DNA from: DSXF01 sp964387495
GTDB taxonomy: Bacteria > Chloroflexota > Anaerolineae > Anaerolineales > Villigracilaceae
Direction of reading: 5' to 3'
Length of the DNA stretch: 64,000 nt
NCBI GenBank assembly: GCA_964387495.1
Contig: CAYLXB010000008.1
Span: 1-64,000, forward strand
In this document: piece after piece, positions 1 through 9,043 of the stretch
How positions within the stretch are numbered: position 1 is the first letter of the stretch
How the letters are laid out: each line of letters opens with the position of its first letter
Made by a program: the position numbers and the translations under genes
Notes under the pieces: model-generated
Databases searched by the model: none
The model's input: the letters and a program-made list of their open reading frames with translations, nothing else
What the model was told of the DNA's origin: nothing

Positions 1-105
1 TTTGAAATCCCGCGCCTGGATTTGTACTTTTCATCTCCCGAGTATCTCTCACTCAAACTGAGCGGTCTGCGTTGGCCGGCCCTGCGCGGCCCCATTCTTT
101 CATGA
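1..105 (+). CDS. 3' end of an unidentified CDS (partial)
   Basis: The first frame is open from base 1 and ends with TGA at 103-105. The last 34 residues are visible and contain LDLYFSSPEYLSLKLSG. The stop overlaps the next start (ATGA at 102-105), the same coupling used by several genes downstream, so this is very likely the preceding gene of the polysaccharide operon. The visible tail is too short for me to recognise a family. Confidence 0.7.
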   Translation, partial: FEIPRLDLYFSSPEYLSLKLSGLRWPALRGPILS

Positions 106-1217
106 CACGTCCCATCCGCATCATCTATCTTATCGGCCAGTTGGGCCTGGGCGGCAGTGAGCGCCAGTTATACCTCCTGCTCAAATACATTGACAAGGCC
201 CGCTTCGAGCCGCATGTGGTTGTGTTCAATCCCAGCCCCAATCACACCCTGGATATCGACCTCCAGCGTGTCGGGGTGGTGGTTCACGCCATTCCGCCTG
301 CCTGCCGGGGCGTGCTGCGGCGCATGTTCTGGCTGCATCGTCTGTTCAGGCAGCTGCACCCGCAGATCGTTCATTCCTGGTCGATCCATGACAATGTTTA
401 CGCGGGAGTGGTCGGCTGGCTGGCAGGCATCCCGCGCCGCCTGGGGTCCGTGCGCGGTTCCATAGCTGCTCCTGACTTTCAGCAGTTTTCGTGGTACATT
501 CGTTGGATGATTTTGCACTGTGTCCAGGGTCAGATGGTTAATTCCCAGGCGATCATGGAAGAATTGTGTGCTGCCGGTGTGCCGCCCCGGGGCATTTTCC
601 TGTTGCCAAACTGCGTCGAGGCCAATCCGGTCGGCCAACAGGCCGAGCTCCACCCAGGCTTTCCCACCTGCGGGCGCCTGATCGGCATGGTGGCCAACCT
701 GCGCCGGGAAAAAAATCACCTGCTTTTCGTACGAGCGCTGGCCCGCCTGCTGCCTGATTTCCCGGATGTGAAAGGCGTGATGGTCGGGCAGCCGATCCGT
801 GCCTCGGACCCGGAAGTGCCGGAACAAATCCAGGCTGAAATTGATACGCTTGGAGTGGGAAAGCAAGTCCTTCTGACCGACTTTCATCCGCACCCCCCGA
901 CGCTCATGCCTCTTTTCGAGATATTCTGCCTGCCCTCCGATTTCGAAGGCACGCCCAATGCTGTATTGGAGGCAATGGCCGCCGGTCTGCCGGTGGTCGC
1001 CACCCATGTCGGCGGTATCCCACAGATCGTGGAGCACGGCATCACCGGCCTCCTGGTTCCCCCCGGCGATGCGGATACCCTGGCCGGCGCCTTGCGTGAA
1101 CTCCTTCAAGACTCTGCCCGGGCGCGCGCGCTGGGAGAAGCCGGAAGAAAACGGGTGGAACATTATTATTCACCCCAGGCCATCCTGCCGGCCCTGGAAG
1201 AATATTACAGCCAATGA
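102..1217 (+). CDS. GT4 family glycosyltransferase
   Basis: A retaining GT-B glycosyltransferase of 371 aa, probably transferring a nucleotide-activated sugar to a lipid-linked polysaccharide precursor at the cytoplasmic membrane face. The N-terminus has the donor-type Rossmann start GQLGLGGSERQ. The C-terminal half carries the GT4 signature: NLRREKNH, then FEGTPNAVLEAMAAGLPVVA with the EX7E-type element, then GGIPQIVEHGITGLLVPPGD. I chose ATG 102 because it overlaps the upstream stop; an upstream TTG at 72 would add ten unconserved residues. It overlaps the next gene by 4 bp. The sugar and acceptor cannot be read from sequence. Confidence 0.9.
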   Translation: MTRPIRIIYLIGQLGLGGSERQLYLLLKYIDKARFEPHVVVFNPSPNHTLDIDLQRVGVVVHAIPPACRGVLRRMFWLHRLFRQLHPQIVHSWSIHDNVYAGVVGWLAGIPRRLGSVRGSIAAPDFQQFSWYIRWMILHCVQGQMVNSQAIMEELCAAGVPPRGIFLLPNCVEANPVGQQAELHPGFPTCGRLIGMVANLRREKNHLLFVRALARLLPDFPDVKGVMVGQPIRASDPEVPEQIQAEIDTLGVGKQVLLTDFHPHPPTLMPLFEIFCLPSDFEGTPNAVLEAMAAGLPVVATHVGGIPQIVEHGITGLLVPPGDADTLAGALRELLQDSARARALGEAGRKRVEHYYSPQAILPALEEYYSQ

Positions 1218-2248
1218 CCCCTGTGCAGCTTCTCACAGCCCAGCAGGTTGACCCCGCCCTGCTCGATGAGTTTCTGCGGCGGGTTTATCCTCCCCTCAAA
1301 AGCATCTTCCTCATCGAACACGGCGAGTGGTGGCACCGCTCCAATGCCAATCGTCTGGTGATCCTGGTGGAGGGGCAGGTAGCCGGTTACTGTGCAGTCA
1401 TCCCGGCGCGTGTCTGGGTGGCCGGTCAGGTGCACTCCGCTCTGTGGTGGGTGGATATCATCATCGCCCCGGAATTCCGCGGCCGCGGCCTGCAAAGTCT
1501 GTTCGATGACCGCGTGCGTGAAATGGCCGGTCTGCTGCTGGGCTTTCCCAACGAAGTGGCCGCCAGGATCCACCGCAAGCACGGCTGGGGCGTGAACGAA
1601 GACACATCCATCCAGATGCTGCCGCTCTGGCCCCGGCAGGTCAAAATGGTGCGCCGCGGCGGGTGGCTGCTGCGTGCCGGAGCCCTGGCGCTCTCGCCTC
1701 TGGCAGGCCTGTGGCGCGCCTGGCTGGCGTCACGGCAGCCCCAATCTGCCTGGAAGATGGAAGGATTCGACCCTCAGACCCTTGCCGATATCTTCCAGCG
1801 CTCCCACACCGGGGAAATCAACACCACCTGGCGGGATGCAGCTTACTACAACTGGCGTTACGGGCAGGCACCTGACCCTGATGAATATGTTTTTTACCTG
1901 GCCGGGCCGCGCACAGAGCCCACGCATTTCCTGGCCGCCCGTTATATCACCCAGGCGGATGGCGTACGCTATGCGCGCTTCCTGGATATCTTTGGTGATT
2001 TCACGGATACTGCCGCCCTGCGGGATCTCTTTATCCTGGCCTTGCAGGATTGTATCCACTACGGCGCGGGGCAGGTGACGCTGTTTGCCGGGCATCCCGC
2101 CCTGCAAACCCTGGCCCGCCGCCTGGGATTCGCCTTTTCCACCCCGGTCGGTTTCTGCTGGTTGTGTAATGATCCATCCCTGATGCAAGCCTTATCCGGC
2201 CGGAATTATTGGGTTCTGGCTGATAGTGATAATGACGCACCCGATTAA
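1214..2248 (+). CDS. GNAT family acetyltransferase in polysaccharide operon
   Basis: A 344-aa protein with an N-terminal GNAT fold: the strand and acetyl-CoA loop read VDIIIAPEFRGRGLQSLFDD near residues 77-96, containing the R/QxxGxG/A-type loop RGRGLQ. The C-terminal half (about 170-344) holds a second, weaker acyltransferase-like region with HTGEINTTWRDAAYYNWRYG. It probably acylates a sugar or lipid-linked intermediate of this locus; that role is inferred from context. Start ATG 1214 overlaps the previous stop as ATGA. Confidence 0.75.
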   Translation: MTPVQLLTAQQVDPALLDEFLRRVYPPLKSIFLIEHGEWWHRSNANRLVILVEGQVAGYCAVIPARVWVAGQVHSALWWVDIIIAPEFRGRGLQSLFDDRVREMAGLLLGFPNEVAARIHRKHGWGVNEDTSIQMLPLWPRQVKMVRRGGWLLRAGALALSPLAGLWRAWLASRQPQSAWKMEGFDPQTLADIFQRSHTGEINTTWRDAAYYNWRYGQAPDPDEYVFYLAGPRTEPTHFLAARYITQADGVRYARFLDIFGDFTDTAALRDLFILALQDCIHYGAGQVTLFAGHPALQTLARRLGFAFSTPVGFCWLCNDPSLMQALSGRNYWVLADSDNDAPD

Positions 2249-3710
2249 GAATACGATGACCATCCCGCCCCAAAAGCCCGTTGAAAGCCCCTTGCACCAG
2301 CCCCCCCGGGCAGTGAATTCACCTGCCGCATGGTCCGGCAAGCGCGCCTCGAAAGATTTCCCTGACAGGGATTTATCCTTCCGGCAAATCCTCGGTTTCC
2401 TGATCCTGCATGCGCCGTTGATGCTGGTGTTCACAGCCGTCCCATTCCTTGCCACCCTTTACGCCTTACTGATACTGGCGGTTGGCCTGGTTTTCCTGCT
2501 GCGCGACGAGCGCCCCACGCGCCTCGCCTGGGTCATCGGCTACCTGGCGGGTGCCGAAATCTTGTGGCGTGGTGTAGATGGTGCCCCGGTTTGGGAATAC
2601 GGCAAATACGCTTCGTTGCTACTCGGCCTGCTGGTACTTATAAAGTTTGGCTTACTGAAAGATGCAGTCTCCTGGCCGGTCCTGTTCGTCGCTCTGCTTG
2701 TACCGGGGATTCTGATCATGCCCGGTTTTGACCGCCAGGCTATTTCGTTCCAGCTGGGCGGCCTGGTAACGTTGGCGGTGCTTTCCATGGCTTTCAGTAC
2801 CATGCAGTTCAACAAGCCCGGGTTGCAGCGCCTGCTGCTGGCGGTCATGGCTCCGGTGGTCGCCATGGCTTTCCTGACTTTGTATCTTGGCAGCACCCAG
2901 CAGATCCACTTTTCGGGGGGCGGGGCAAACGAGGAAATCACGGGCGGCATTGGAGCAAACCAGGTCACATCCGCCTTGAGCCTGGGTGCAACAGCCGCAT
3001 TCTTTTATATTTTCATCGCCGGAAAAGAAATCCGGGTACGCAACTTAATGATCCTTATGACAGTCGGCTTGACCGTGGTCTCGGTATTGACATTTTCCCG
3101 GGCAGGCCTGTGGAACACAGTTGGGGCCCTCTTGGCCGGGGCATTCTTTCTGACACGGGATCGATGGCGCAGTGGAACGCTTTTTTATTCCTTGGCGATT
3201 ATGGGCCTTCTGGCTTATGCTGTCATCTTTCCTTTGCTGAATAACGTAACCGGCGGTACTCTGCTCACCCGTTACAGCGATTTCGATTCGACCGGCCGCG
3301 ATATCCTGGCTCGGATTGACTACCAGATTTTTCTCGAGAATCCTGTTTTTGGGGTGGGAGTGTGGCAGTCAGTTCCCCGCCACATCCCTTATTTCGGTTA
3401 TCCCAAACGGACCCATACGGAATACACCCGTTTGCTGGCCGAGCATGGCAGCCTGGGTGCAGCTGCAATTGCCATTTTGGCCGCGGTAACCTTGCAACGC
3501 GCCTTTGGGAACCGTCGGGCTTTTTCCAAAGGATTTTCTGTTGCCTTTACGATATGGGCACTGCTTTATTTTTTGCATGCAGCGACGCGCATGGTGGCAC
3601 CCTCCTTTACCTTCGCCCTGGCAGCGGCCTGCTTTCTGCCGGAAGAAGAACAGACGGACACTCCATTGAAGGATGAAAAACCTTCGCATTCTCGTTACCA
3701 CCGACGCTGA
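2232..3710 (+). CDS. O-antigen ligase / Wzy-type polymerase family membrane protein
   Basis: A polytopic inner-membrane protein of about 492 aa with roughly ten or more hydrophobic segments. Near the C-terminus it has the Wzy_C/O-antigen-ligase signature: a periplasmic loop with ENPVFGVGVWQS, then the conserved RTHTEYTRLLAEHGSLG. Such proteins polymerise or ligate undecaprenyl-linked glycans on the outer face of the membrane. GTG 2226, ATG 2232 and ATG 2256 are all possible starts; I chose 2232, which overlaps the end of the acetyltransferase gene. The 3' end overlaps the next gene by 38 bp. Polymerase versus ligase cannot be separated by sequence alone. Confidence 0.8.
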   Translation: MTHPIKNTMTIPPQKPVESPLHQPPRAVNSPAAWSGKRASKDFPDRDLSFRQILGFLILHAPLMLVFTAVPFLATLYALLILAVGLVFLLRDERPTRLAWVIGYLAGAEILWRGVDGAPVWEYGKYASLLLGLLVLIKFGLLKDAVSWPVLFVALLVPGILIMPGFDRQAISFQLGGLVTLAVLSMAFSTMQFNKPGLQRLLLAVMAPVVAMAFLTLYLGSTQQIHFSGGGANEEITGGIGANQVTSALSLGATAAFFYIFIAGKEIRVRNLMILMTVGLTVVSVLTFSRAGLWNTVGALLAGAFFLTRDRWRSGTLFYSLAIMGLLAYAVIFPLLNNVTGGTLLTRYSDFDSTGRDILARIDYQIFLENPVFGVGVWQSVPRHIPYFGYPKRTHTEYTRLLAEHGSLGAAAIAILAAVTLQRAFGNRRAFSKGFSVAFTIWALLYFLHAATRMVAPSFTFALAAACFLPEEEQTDTPLKDEKPSHSRYHRR

Positions 3711-4692
3711 GCGGACGCCAGGCGAAGCGGCCGCCCCGCATGCCTATGCCACCCAGGTCGAATACCTGCGCCGGGCCGGCAATGATGTCTGCCTTTTCGG
3801 CGTGGATGACCGCACCTCGCCGGGCGGAATTCTGCGTAACATCCGGGAATTACGCCAGGAGGTCACCCGCTTTCGGCCTGATTTGTTGGTGGCATACTAT
3901 GGTACGGTGGTTGCAGCCGTCACCCGCCTGGCAGCCGGGAGTCTCCCGTTCGTGATCACCTTCCGCGGCTCGGACCTCCTGGGGACTTCCAACCCCGGCC
4001 TGGCCTGGCGCCTGCGCGATCGCTTGGGGCGCCTGCTCAGCCTCTGGGCAGCCGCCGGAGCGCGCCAGGTGATCGTCAATGGGAACGGTTTGCTTCAGTC
4101 CCTGCCCGCTCACCTGCAGGTGAAGGCTCACAACCTCCCCAACGGCATCAACACTGAGATATTCACACCCACAAGCAGGGACGAGGCTCGTTCCCGCCTG
4201 GGCTGGCCAGCGGAGGGAAAGGTGGTCCTGTTCAATGCCGGAATCGGCAGTGGGCAGGTTGTCAAAAACCGTCCGCTGGCCGAAGCCGCGCTTGCCCGCT
4301 TGCAGGCCAATCTGCCGGAGGCGCGCTTGGAAACCATCTCGACCTGCCCGCGCGAAGACGTGGCGATACGCATGAACGCCTGCGACGCCCTGCTGCTTAC
4401 CTCCTTGCACGAGGGCAGTCCCGATCTGGTCAAGGAGGCCATGGCTTGTAACCTGCCGGTGGTTTCGGTGCCCTGCGGAGATGTGCCGGAGCGCCTGCAG
4501 AGTGTCTCGCCCGGTTCCATTCAGCCATACGAGGCCGGAGCGCTGGCCGGGTCCCTCGAGCAGGTTTTGCGCAGTGGTCATCGTTCCAATGGCCGCGAAC
4601 AGTTATTTGCCCAGGGGCTGGATATCCACGGTGTCACCGGGCGCGTCCTGGCCGTCTACCGCCAGGCGCTGGAAGGAAAGGCGCCGGGATGA
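3673..4692 (+). CDS. GT4 family glycosyltransferase
   Basis: A second GT-B glycosyltransferase of 339 aa. The N-terminal domain has RGSDLLG, a donor/acceptor cleft motif frequent in GT4 enzymes. The C-terminal donor-binding domain ends in ALLLTSLHEGSPDLVKEAMA followed by NLPVVSVPCGDVPE, the typical E-containing loop. The start lies within the last 38 bp of the membrane-protein gene and the stop overlaps the hisH-like gene (ATGA at 4689-4692), so translation is coupled on both sides. Expected to add one sugar to the repeat unit in the cytoplasm. Confidence 0.88.
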   Translation: MKNLRILVTTDAERTPGEAAAPHAYATQVEYLRRAGNDVCLFGVDDRTSPGGILRNIRELRQEVTRFRPDLLVAYYGTVVAAVTRLAAGSLPFVITFRGSDLLGTSNPGLAWRLRDRLGRLLSLWAAAGARQVIVNGNGLLQSLPAHLQVKAHNLPNGINTEIFTPTSRDEARSRLGWPAEGKVVLFNAGIGSGQVVKNRPLAEAALARLQANLPEARLETISTCPREDVAIRMNACDALLLTSLHEGSPDLVKEAMACNLPVVSVPCGDVPERLQSVSPGSIQPYEAGALAGSLEQVLRSGHRSNGREQLFAQGLDIHGVTGRVLAVYRQALEGKAPG

Positions 4693-5309
4693 TCGTGATC
4701 ATCGATTACGGCCTGGGAAACCTGGGCTCGATTGCCAACATGCTCAAGCAAATCGGCGCCCAAGCTTTGATCAGCTCGGATCCGCAGCAAATCGAACAGG
4801 CCGAGCGCTTGATTTTGGCCGGCGTGGGCGCCTTCGATGCCGGCATGCAGCACCTGAATGATCTGGGATTGATCCCCCTGATGGCCCACATGGCCCTGGA
4901 GAAAAAGGTGCCATTCCTGGGCATCTGCCTGGGAATGCAGCTGCTCACCCGGCGCAGTGAGGAGGGTCAATTGCCTGGCCTGGGCTGGCTCGAGGCAGAC
5001 ACGCTCCGGTTCAACTTCGAGGACCGGTCCCACCGCCTGCGCGTACCGCATATGGGCTGGAACGAGATCCAGACGCGGATCAGCCACCCTCTGCTGGCGG
5101 ATCTGGGCGAGGAACCGCGCTTTTATTTCGTCCATTCGTATTATGTACGTTGTGAGTATCCCGAAGATATACTTGCCGTAACAGAGTATGGCTTTTCCTT
5201 CCACTCGATCGTCGGGCGCGGCAACCTGCTCGGCACCCAGTTCCACCCTGAAAAGAGTCATCGCTACGGCAGGAAAATTCTCGAAAATTTCGTGCATTGG
5301 ATGCCATGA
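4689..5309 (+). CDS. hisH: HisH-like glutamine amidotransferase of a surface-sugar amidination pathway
   Basis: Class I glutamine amidotransferase subunit of 206 aa. The triad is intact: Cys80 in FLGICLGMQ, with His186 and Glu188 in GTQFHPEKSH. It would hydrolyse glutamine and channel ammonia to its HisF partner, encoded directly downstream with a 4-bp overlap. No other histidine gene is present; instead the pair is followed by a WbpG-type enzyme. In Pseudomonas O-antigen loci the HisH2/HisF2/WbpG trio supplies the acetamidino group of a sugar, so this copy is more likely a polysaccharide-specific paralogue than the histidine enzyme. The symbol denotes the family only. Confidence 0.85.
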   Translation: MIVIIDYGLGNLGSIANMLKQIGAQALISSDPQQIEQAERLILAGVGAFDAGMQHLNDLGLIPLMAHMALEKKVPFLGICLGMQLLTRRSEEGQLPGLGWLEADTLRFNFEDRSHRLRVPHMGWNEIQTRISHPLLADLGEEPRFYFVHSYYVRCEYPEDILAVTEYGFSFHSIVGRGNLLGTQFHPEKSHRYGRKILENFVHWMP

Positions 5310-6064
5310 TCCTGCCGCGCATCATTCCCACCTTGTTGCTGCGCAATACGGGCCTGGTCAAATCCGTCCGTTTCAAAGACCCGGTCTATATTGGGGACCC
5401 GCGTAATGCCGTCAAGATTTTCAACGAGCGCGAGGTGGATGAACTCATCCTGCTCGACATCCAGGCCACCCCACAGGCCGCCCCCATCCAGTATGACCTG
5501 ATCCGCGAAATAGTGACCGAGGCCTTCATACCCATGGGCTACGGCGGACATGTCACCAGTGTGGAAGAAGCCCGCCGGCTGGTCACGCTTGGCATTGAGA
5601 AGATCATCCTCTGCACCGCGGCCGCCCAAAACCCCGGTTTAATAACCGAACTATCCCGCTTCATCGGTTCCTCCAGTACCGTGGTCTGCCTGGATTACAA
5701 AAGGAATTTCTGGGGCAAAAACGAGGTTTTCATTGCCGGAGGCCGCCGGGGAACCGGCAAAGACCCGCTGGCGTTCGCCCGTGAGATGGAAAAGCGCGGC
5801 GCAGGGGAATTGATTCTCAATTCCATGGATCGCGACGGGACCATGCAGGGGTATGACTTGGAAATGCTGCACGCAGTCGCCGAACGTGTGGAGATACCCG
5901 TAATTGCCAGCGGCGGTGCCGGCCGGCTGGAAGACTTCCGCCAGGCCATCCAGGCGGGCGCTTCCGCCGCTGCAGCGGGCAGCTTGTTCGTTTTTCATGG
6001 CAGGCATCGCGCCGTGCTGATTAACTATCCCGCCCGCTCTGAACTGCGCCAGGTATTGACTTGA
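5306..6064 (+). CDS. hisF: HisF-like cyclase subunit of a surface-sugar amidination pathway
   Basis: A (beta/alpha)8 barrel protein of 252 aa related to imidazole glycerol phosphate synthase HisF. It starts MILPRIIPTLLLRNTGLVKS and has the HisF-like stretches IGDPRNAVKIFNEREVDEL, NSMDRDGTMQGYDLEML and PVIASGGAGRLEDF. ATG 5306 forms ATGA with the hisH stop and is preferred over TTG 5297. With HisH it forms an ammonia-producing complex that, next to a WbpG homologue, is expected to feed ammonia to sugar amidination. It lacks histidine-pathway neighbours, so a role in histidine synthesis is unlikely but not excluded. Confidence 0.85.
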   Translation: MILPRIIPTLLLRNTGLVKSVRFKDPVYIGDPRNAVKIFNEREVDELILLDIQATPQAAPIQYDLIREIVTEAFIPMGYGGHVTSVEEARRLVTLGIEKIILCTAAAQNPGLITELSRFIGSSSTVVCLDYKRNFWGKNEVFIAGGRRGTGKDPLAFAREMEKRGAGELILNSMDRDGTMQGYDLEMLHAVAERVEIPVIASGGAGRLEDFRQAIQAGASAAAAGSLFVFHGRHRAVLINYPARSELRQVLT

Positions 6065-6083
6065 TTTTTCTTCAGGAGCGAAG

Positions 6084-7208
6084 ATGAGCCGCCCTTACCA
6101 GATCTGTTCGCGCTGTATCATGGATACCAGCGACCCCGAGATCGTCTTCGATGAACAGGGGGTATGCAATCACTGCCACACTTATGGCCGGCGAGTGCGC
6201 CAGGAACTGGTTCCACCACAGGAGCGCCAGGTGCGCTTGGCTGCACTGGTGGACCGAATCCAACGCGACGGGAAGGGCCGTCCATACGACTGCATCCTGG
6301 GTGTGAGCGGCGGGGCGGATAGTTCCTATGTAGCCTACCTCGCCAGCTCACTTGGCCTGCGCCCTCTCGCAGTCCACTTCGATAATGGCTGGAATTCCGA
6401 ACTGGCCGTCGACAACATCAAGACCCTGCTCTCGCATCTGGGGATTGATCTATTCACCTATGTAGTGGATTGGGATGAATTTTGCGATCTGCAAAAGTCC
6501 TTCCTGCAGGCCTCCGTACCCAATGTCGAAATACCCACCGACCATGCCATAAACGCAGTACTATGGAATCTGGCAAACAAACATGGCCTGCATTACATCC
6601 TTAACGGCAGTAATCTTGAGACGGAGGGGATTATGCCGCTGGCCTGGACATACACCGCGTTGGACTTTTTCCATATCCAGACCCTGCAGCGCCGCTTCGG
6701 TAAAAAAACACTTCAGACCTTCCCGCACCTGGGAATGCTCAAATTCATCTACTATGTATTTGTGCGTAGAATCAGGTATGTCAACCTGCTCAACTATCTG
6801 CATTATGACAAGTCCCGGGCCATTCAAATACTGGAAACCGAGTGTGGCTGGCGGCCATACCCGCAAAAACACTATGAATCGGTCTGGACGCGTTTTTATC
6901 AGGGTGTGTATCTGGTTGAAAAATTTGGCTTCGATAAACGTAAGGCACATTATTCTGCATTGATCAATTCCGGCCAGCTCAGCCGCACCGAAGCCTTGAA
7001 ACTCCTGCAAGCCGAGAATTATCCCGCTGAACTGGTCAGCCAGGACCGTGATTTCGTGCTAAAAAAGTTCGGCCTGTCCGAAGATGGATACCGATCCCTG
7101 CTGGCCCTGCCCCCCAAAAGCCACCTGGATTATCCCAACCTGTCTGCCGTTTATCTGCGCACATCCAAACCACAGGAATGGTTCAGGAAAATAGTAAAGT
7201 CAGCCTGA
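6084..7208 (+). CDS. N-acetyl sugar amidotransferase (WbpG/PseA family)
   Basis: PP-loop ATP-pyrophosphatase of 374 aa. The N-terminus has a zinc-knuckle pattern, Cys8/Cys11 and Cys28/Cys31, in CSRCIMDTSDPEIVFDEQG and VCNHC, the hallmark of the N-acetyl sugar amidotransferase family. The PP-loop SGGADSS is at residues 75-81. The known family reaction is ATP activation of an N-acetylamino sugar and replacement of the acyl oxygen by nitrogen, with ammonia from HisH/HisF. A clear ribosome binding site (aggag) precedes ATG 6084. Together with the two upstream genes this predicts an acetamidino sugar in the surface glycan; the exact sugar is unknown. Confidence 0.9.
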   Translation: MSRPYQICSRCIMDTSDPEIVFDEQGVCNHCHTYGRRVRQELVPPQERQVRLAALVDRIQRDGKGRPYDCILGVSGGADSSYVAYLASSLGLRPLAVHFDNGWNSELAVDNIKTLLSHLGIDLFTYVVDWDEFCDLQKSFLQASVPNVEIPTDHAINAVLWNLANKHGLHYILNGSNLETEGIMPLAWTYTALDFFHIQTLQRRFGKKTLQTFPHLGMLKFIYYVFVRRIRYVNLLNYLHYDKSRAIQILETECGWRPYPQKHYESVWTRFYQGVYLVEKFGFDKRKAHYSALINSGQLSRTEALKLLQAENYPAELVSQDRDFVLKKFGLSEDGYRSLLALPPKSHLDYPNLSAVYLRTSKPQEWFRKIVKSA

Positions 7209-8257
7209 TGGGTGATACGAATCTTCCCCATGTTTCCATCATCATGCCCATTCGGAATGAGGCGGCTTATATCGAACGCAGCCTGGGAGCTGTCTTGGCG
7301 CAGGATTACCCGCCCCCCCTGATCGAAGTGATCATCGCCGATGGCCGTTCGACAGATGACACCCGCGCCAAAATCGCCCAAACCGCCCGGCTCCATTCCG
7401 GCTTTAAAATCGAAATTGTGGATAACCCCGATGGGTACATGCCAATGGGGTTTAACCGCGCTCTGCGCCGCTCCCGGGGCGAGCTGATCATCATGCTGGG
7501 GGGGCACACCGAAATCGCACCAGATTATGTCAGCCAGTGTGTCCGTGTGCTGCAGGAAACGACCGCGTCCTGTGTGGGTGGCGCGCTGGAGACTGTGGCA
7601 ACCGGCTGGGTCAGCCAGGCGATCGCGATCGCTCTGAGTTCGCCCTTCGGAGTGGGTGGGGTGGCTTTCCGTATCCCGCCGAACAAAGTACAGGAAGTGG
7701 ACACTTCGGTTTTTGCTGCCTACCGCCGGGAAGTGTTCCAGCAAATCGGCGGCTTGGATGAAGAGATGATTCGCAACCAGGACGATGAATTCAATTACCG
7801 CCTGCGTTCAAAAGGTGGCCGGATATTGTTCTCACCTGACATTCGTTCACGTTATCACAGCCGTGCTGATCTTTCATCCCTTTGGCGTCAATACTACCAA
7901 TATGGTCTTTACAAAGTACGCGTCCTGCAAAAACACCCGCGACAGATGAACCTGCGCCAGTTTGCCCCCCCGGCCTTTATGCTCGCGCTGGTTGGTTCGG
8001 CCGGTATTGCCCTGGATCCCGGCCTCCGGCCCCTGGCGGCGGCAATTCCCCTGCTTTATCTCACTGCCAACTTATTGGCTGCGATTCGGACGGCATCCAA
8101 ACGCGGCTGGAAGTATTTTCTCCTGCTCCCAATTGTTTTTGCTTGCCTGCATATCAGTTATGGGCTGGGATTTCTGGTCGGCTTCGGCAAGTTTTGGAAC
8201 CGCTGGAAAGATGGAACCGGTAAGGTACCGGAGTGGTCAGATGAAACCATCCGATGA
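7208..8257 (+). CDS. GT2 family glycosyltransferase, ExoA-like
   Basis: GT-A glycosyltransferase of 349 aa. The N-terminal domain reads PHVSIIMPIRNEAAYIERSL, with the nucleotide-binding IIADGRSTDDT and later the acceptor region EEMIRNQDDEFNYRLR carrying an acidic ED/DD cluster. The C-terminal third has two or three membrane helices (about 255-335), as in succinoglycan ExoA-type enzymes. The stop of the amidotransferase and ATG 7208 overlap as TGATG, so I prefer this start; an in-frame ATG at 7178 would overlap the upstream gene by 31 bp. Donor sugar unknown. Confidence 0.85.
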   Translation: MGDTNLPHVSIIMPIRNEAAYIERSLGAVLAQDYPPPLIEVIIADGRSTDDTRAKIAQTARLHSGFKIEIVDNPDGYMPMGFNRALRRSRGELIIMLGGHTEIAPDYVSQCVRVLQETTASCVGGALETVATGWVSQAIAIALSSPFGVGGVAFRIPPNKVQEVDTSVFAAYRREVFQQIGGLDEEMIRNQDDEFNYRLRSKGGRILFSPDIRSRYHSRADLSSLWRQYYQYGLYKVRVLQKHPRQMNLRQFAPPAFMLALVGSAGIALDPGLRPLAAAIPLLYLTANLLAAIRTASKRGWKYFLLLPIVFACLHISYGLGFLVGFGKFWNRWKDGTGKVPEWSDETIR

Positions 8258-8960
8258 TATTGCCCGGCTGCTGAATGAATACGAGAAACGCAGACGCCGT
8301 TTTGCCGATCGCGATCTCTATTCGGTCTTCAATCGGGCCAACCTTTTTATGATCCAGCAGCGCCAGCGGGAAGTTCTGACACTCCTGAAACAAAAGGGCT
8401 TTACCACCCCTGCCCGGTATCAGATTCTGGAGATGGGCTGCGGTGATGGCGGAGTATTGACCGAGTTCCTCGGCTTTGGCGCTTTGCCCGGGAATCTTTT
8501 CGGGGTGGATCTACTCCATGACCGCCTGCAGCGCGCCCATCACTGCCTGCCGGGGTCAGGCTGCGCCAACGCGGATGGACAGGCCCTGCCTTTTCCATCC
8601 GGCACGTTTGACTTGGTCTTGCAGTATACGGCGATATCATCCATCCTGGACTCCAGGCTTCGCCGGGATATCTGCGCCGATATCCTCCGCGTGCTCAAGC
8701 CGGAAGGGCTGATTCTTTCTTATGATTTCTGGCTGAATCCGCTGAACAACCAGACGCGCGGCCTGCGCCCGCGAGAGATCAGGCAACTCTTTCCGGGTTG
8801 CCGCTACACATTCCGGCTGATCACTCTGGCACCGCCTATCACCCGCAGGCTGGTACCCATCTCTTGGAGCGCTGCCCTTTTCCTGGAAAGCCTGAAGATA
8901 TTCAACACGCACTATCTGTCTGCCATATCCAGGCTGCCGCAACCTGCCAATAACCTGTAA
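8241..8960 (+). CDS. Class I SAM-dependent methyltransferase
   Basis: A 239-aa cytoplasmic methyltransferase. Motif I is ILEMGCGDGGVLTEFL, an acidic post-I residue follows in LFGVDLLHDRL, and the motif IV region is FDLVLQYTAISSI with ADILRVLKPEGLILSYD. It probably O-methylates a sugar of the glycan, in line with its place at the end of the glycosyltransferase series. Start ATG 8241 overlaps the GT2 gene by 17 bp; the frame stays open upstream, but that extension lies entirely inside the GT2 gene. Confidence 0.85.
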   Translation: MKPSDDIARLLNEYEKRRRRFADRDLYSVFNRANLFMIQQRQREVLTLLKQKGFTTPARYQILEMGCGDGGVLTEFLGFGALPGNLFGVDLLHDRLQRAHHCLPGSGCANADGQALPFPSGTFDLVLQYTAISSILDSRLRRDICADILRVLKPEGLILSYDFWLNPLNNQTRGLRPREIRQLFPGCRYTFRLITLAPPITRRLVPISWSAALFLESLKIFNTHYLSAISRLPQPANNL

Positions 8961-9043
8961 TACATTCGGCTTTTGCACTTAAGGCATCTCAGCACCCACC
9001 CCCTCCCCTTTATCGGTTACAATATTGTTCTAGGAGTCATTGC

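Noticed and set aside
7962..8240. Upstream extension of the methyltransferase frame
   Set aside because: It lies completely within the GT2 gene in another frame and encodes Trp/Ser/Pro-rich sequence; the methyltransferase fold starts at ATG 8241.
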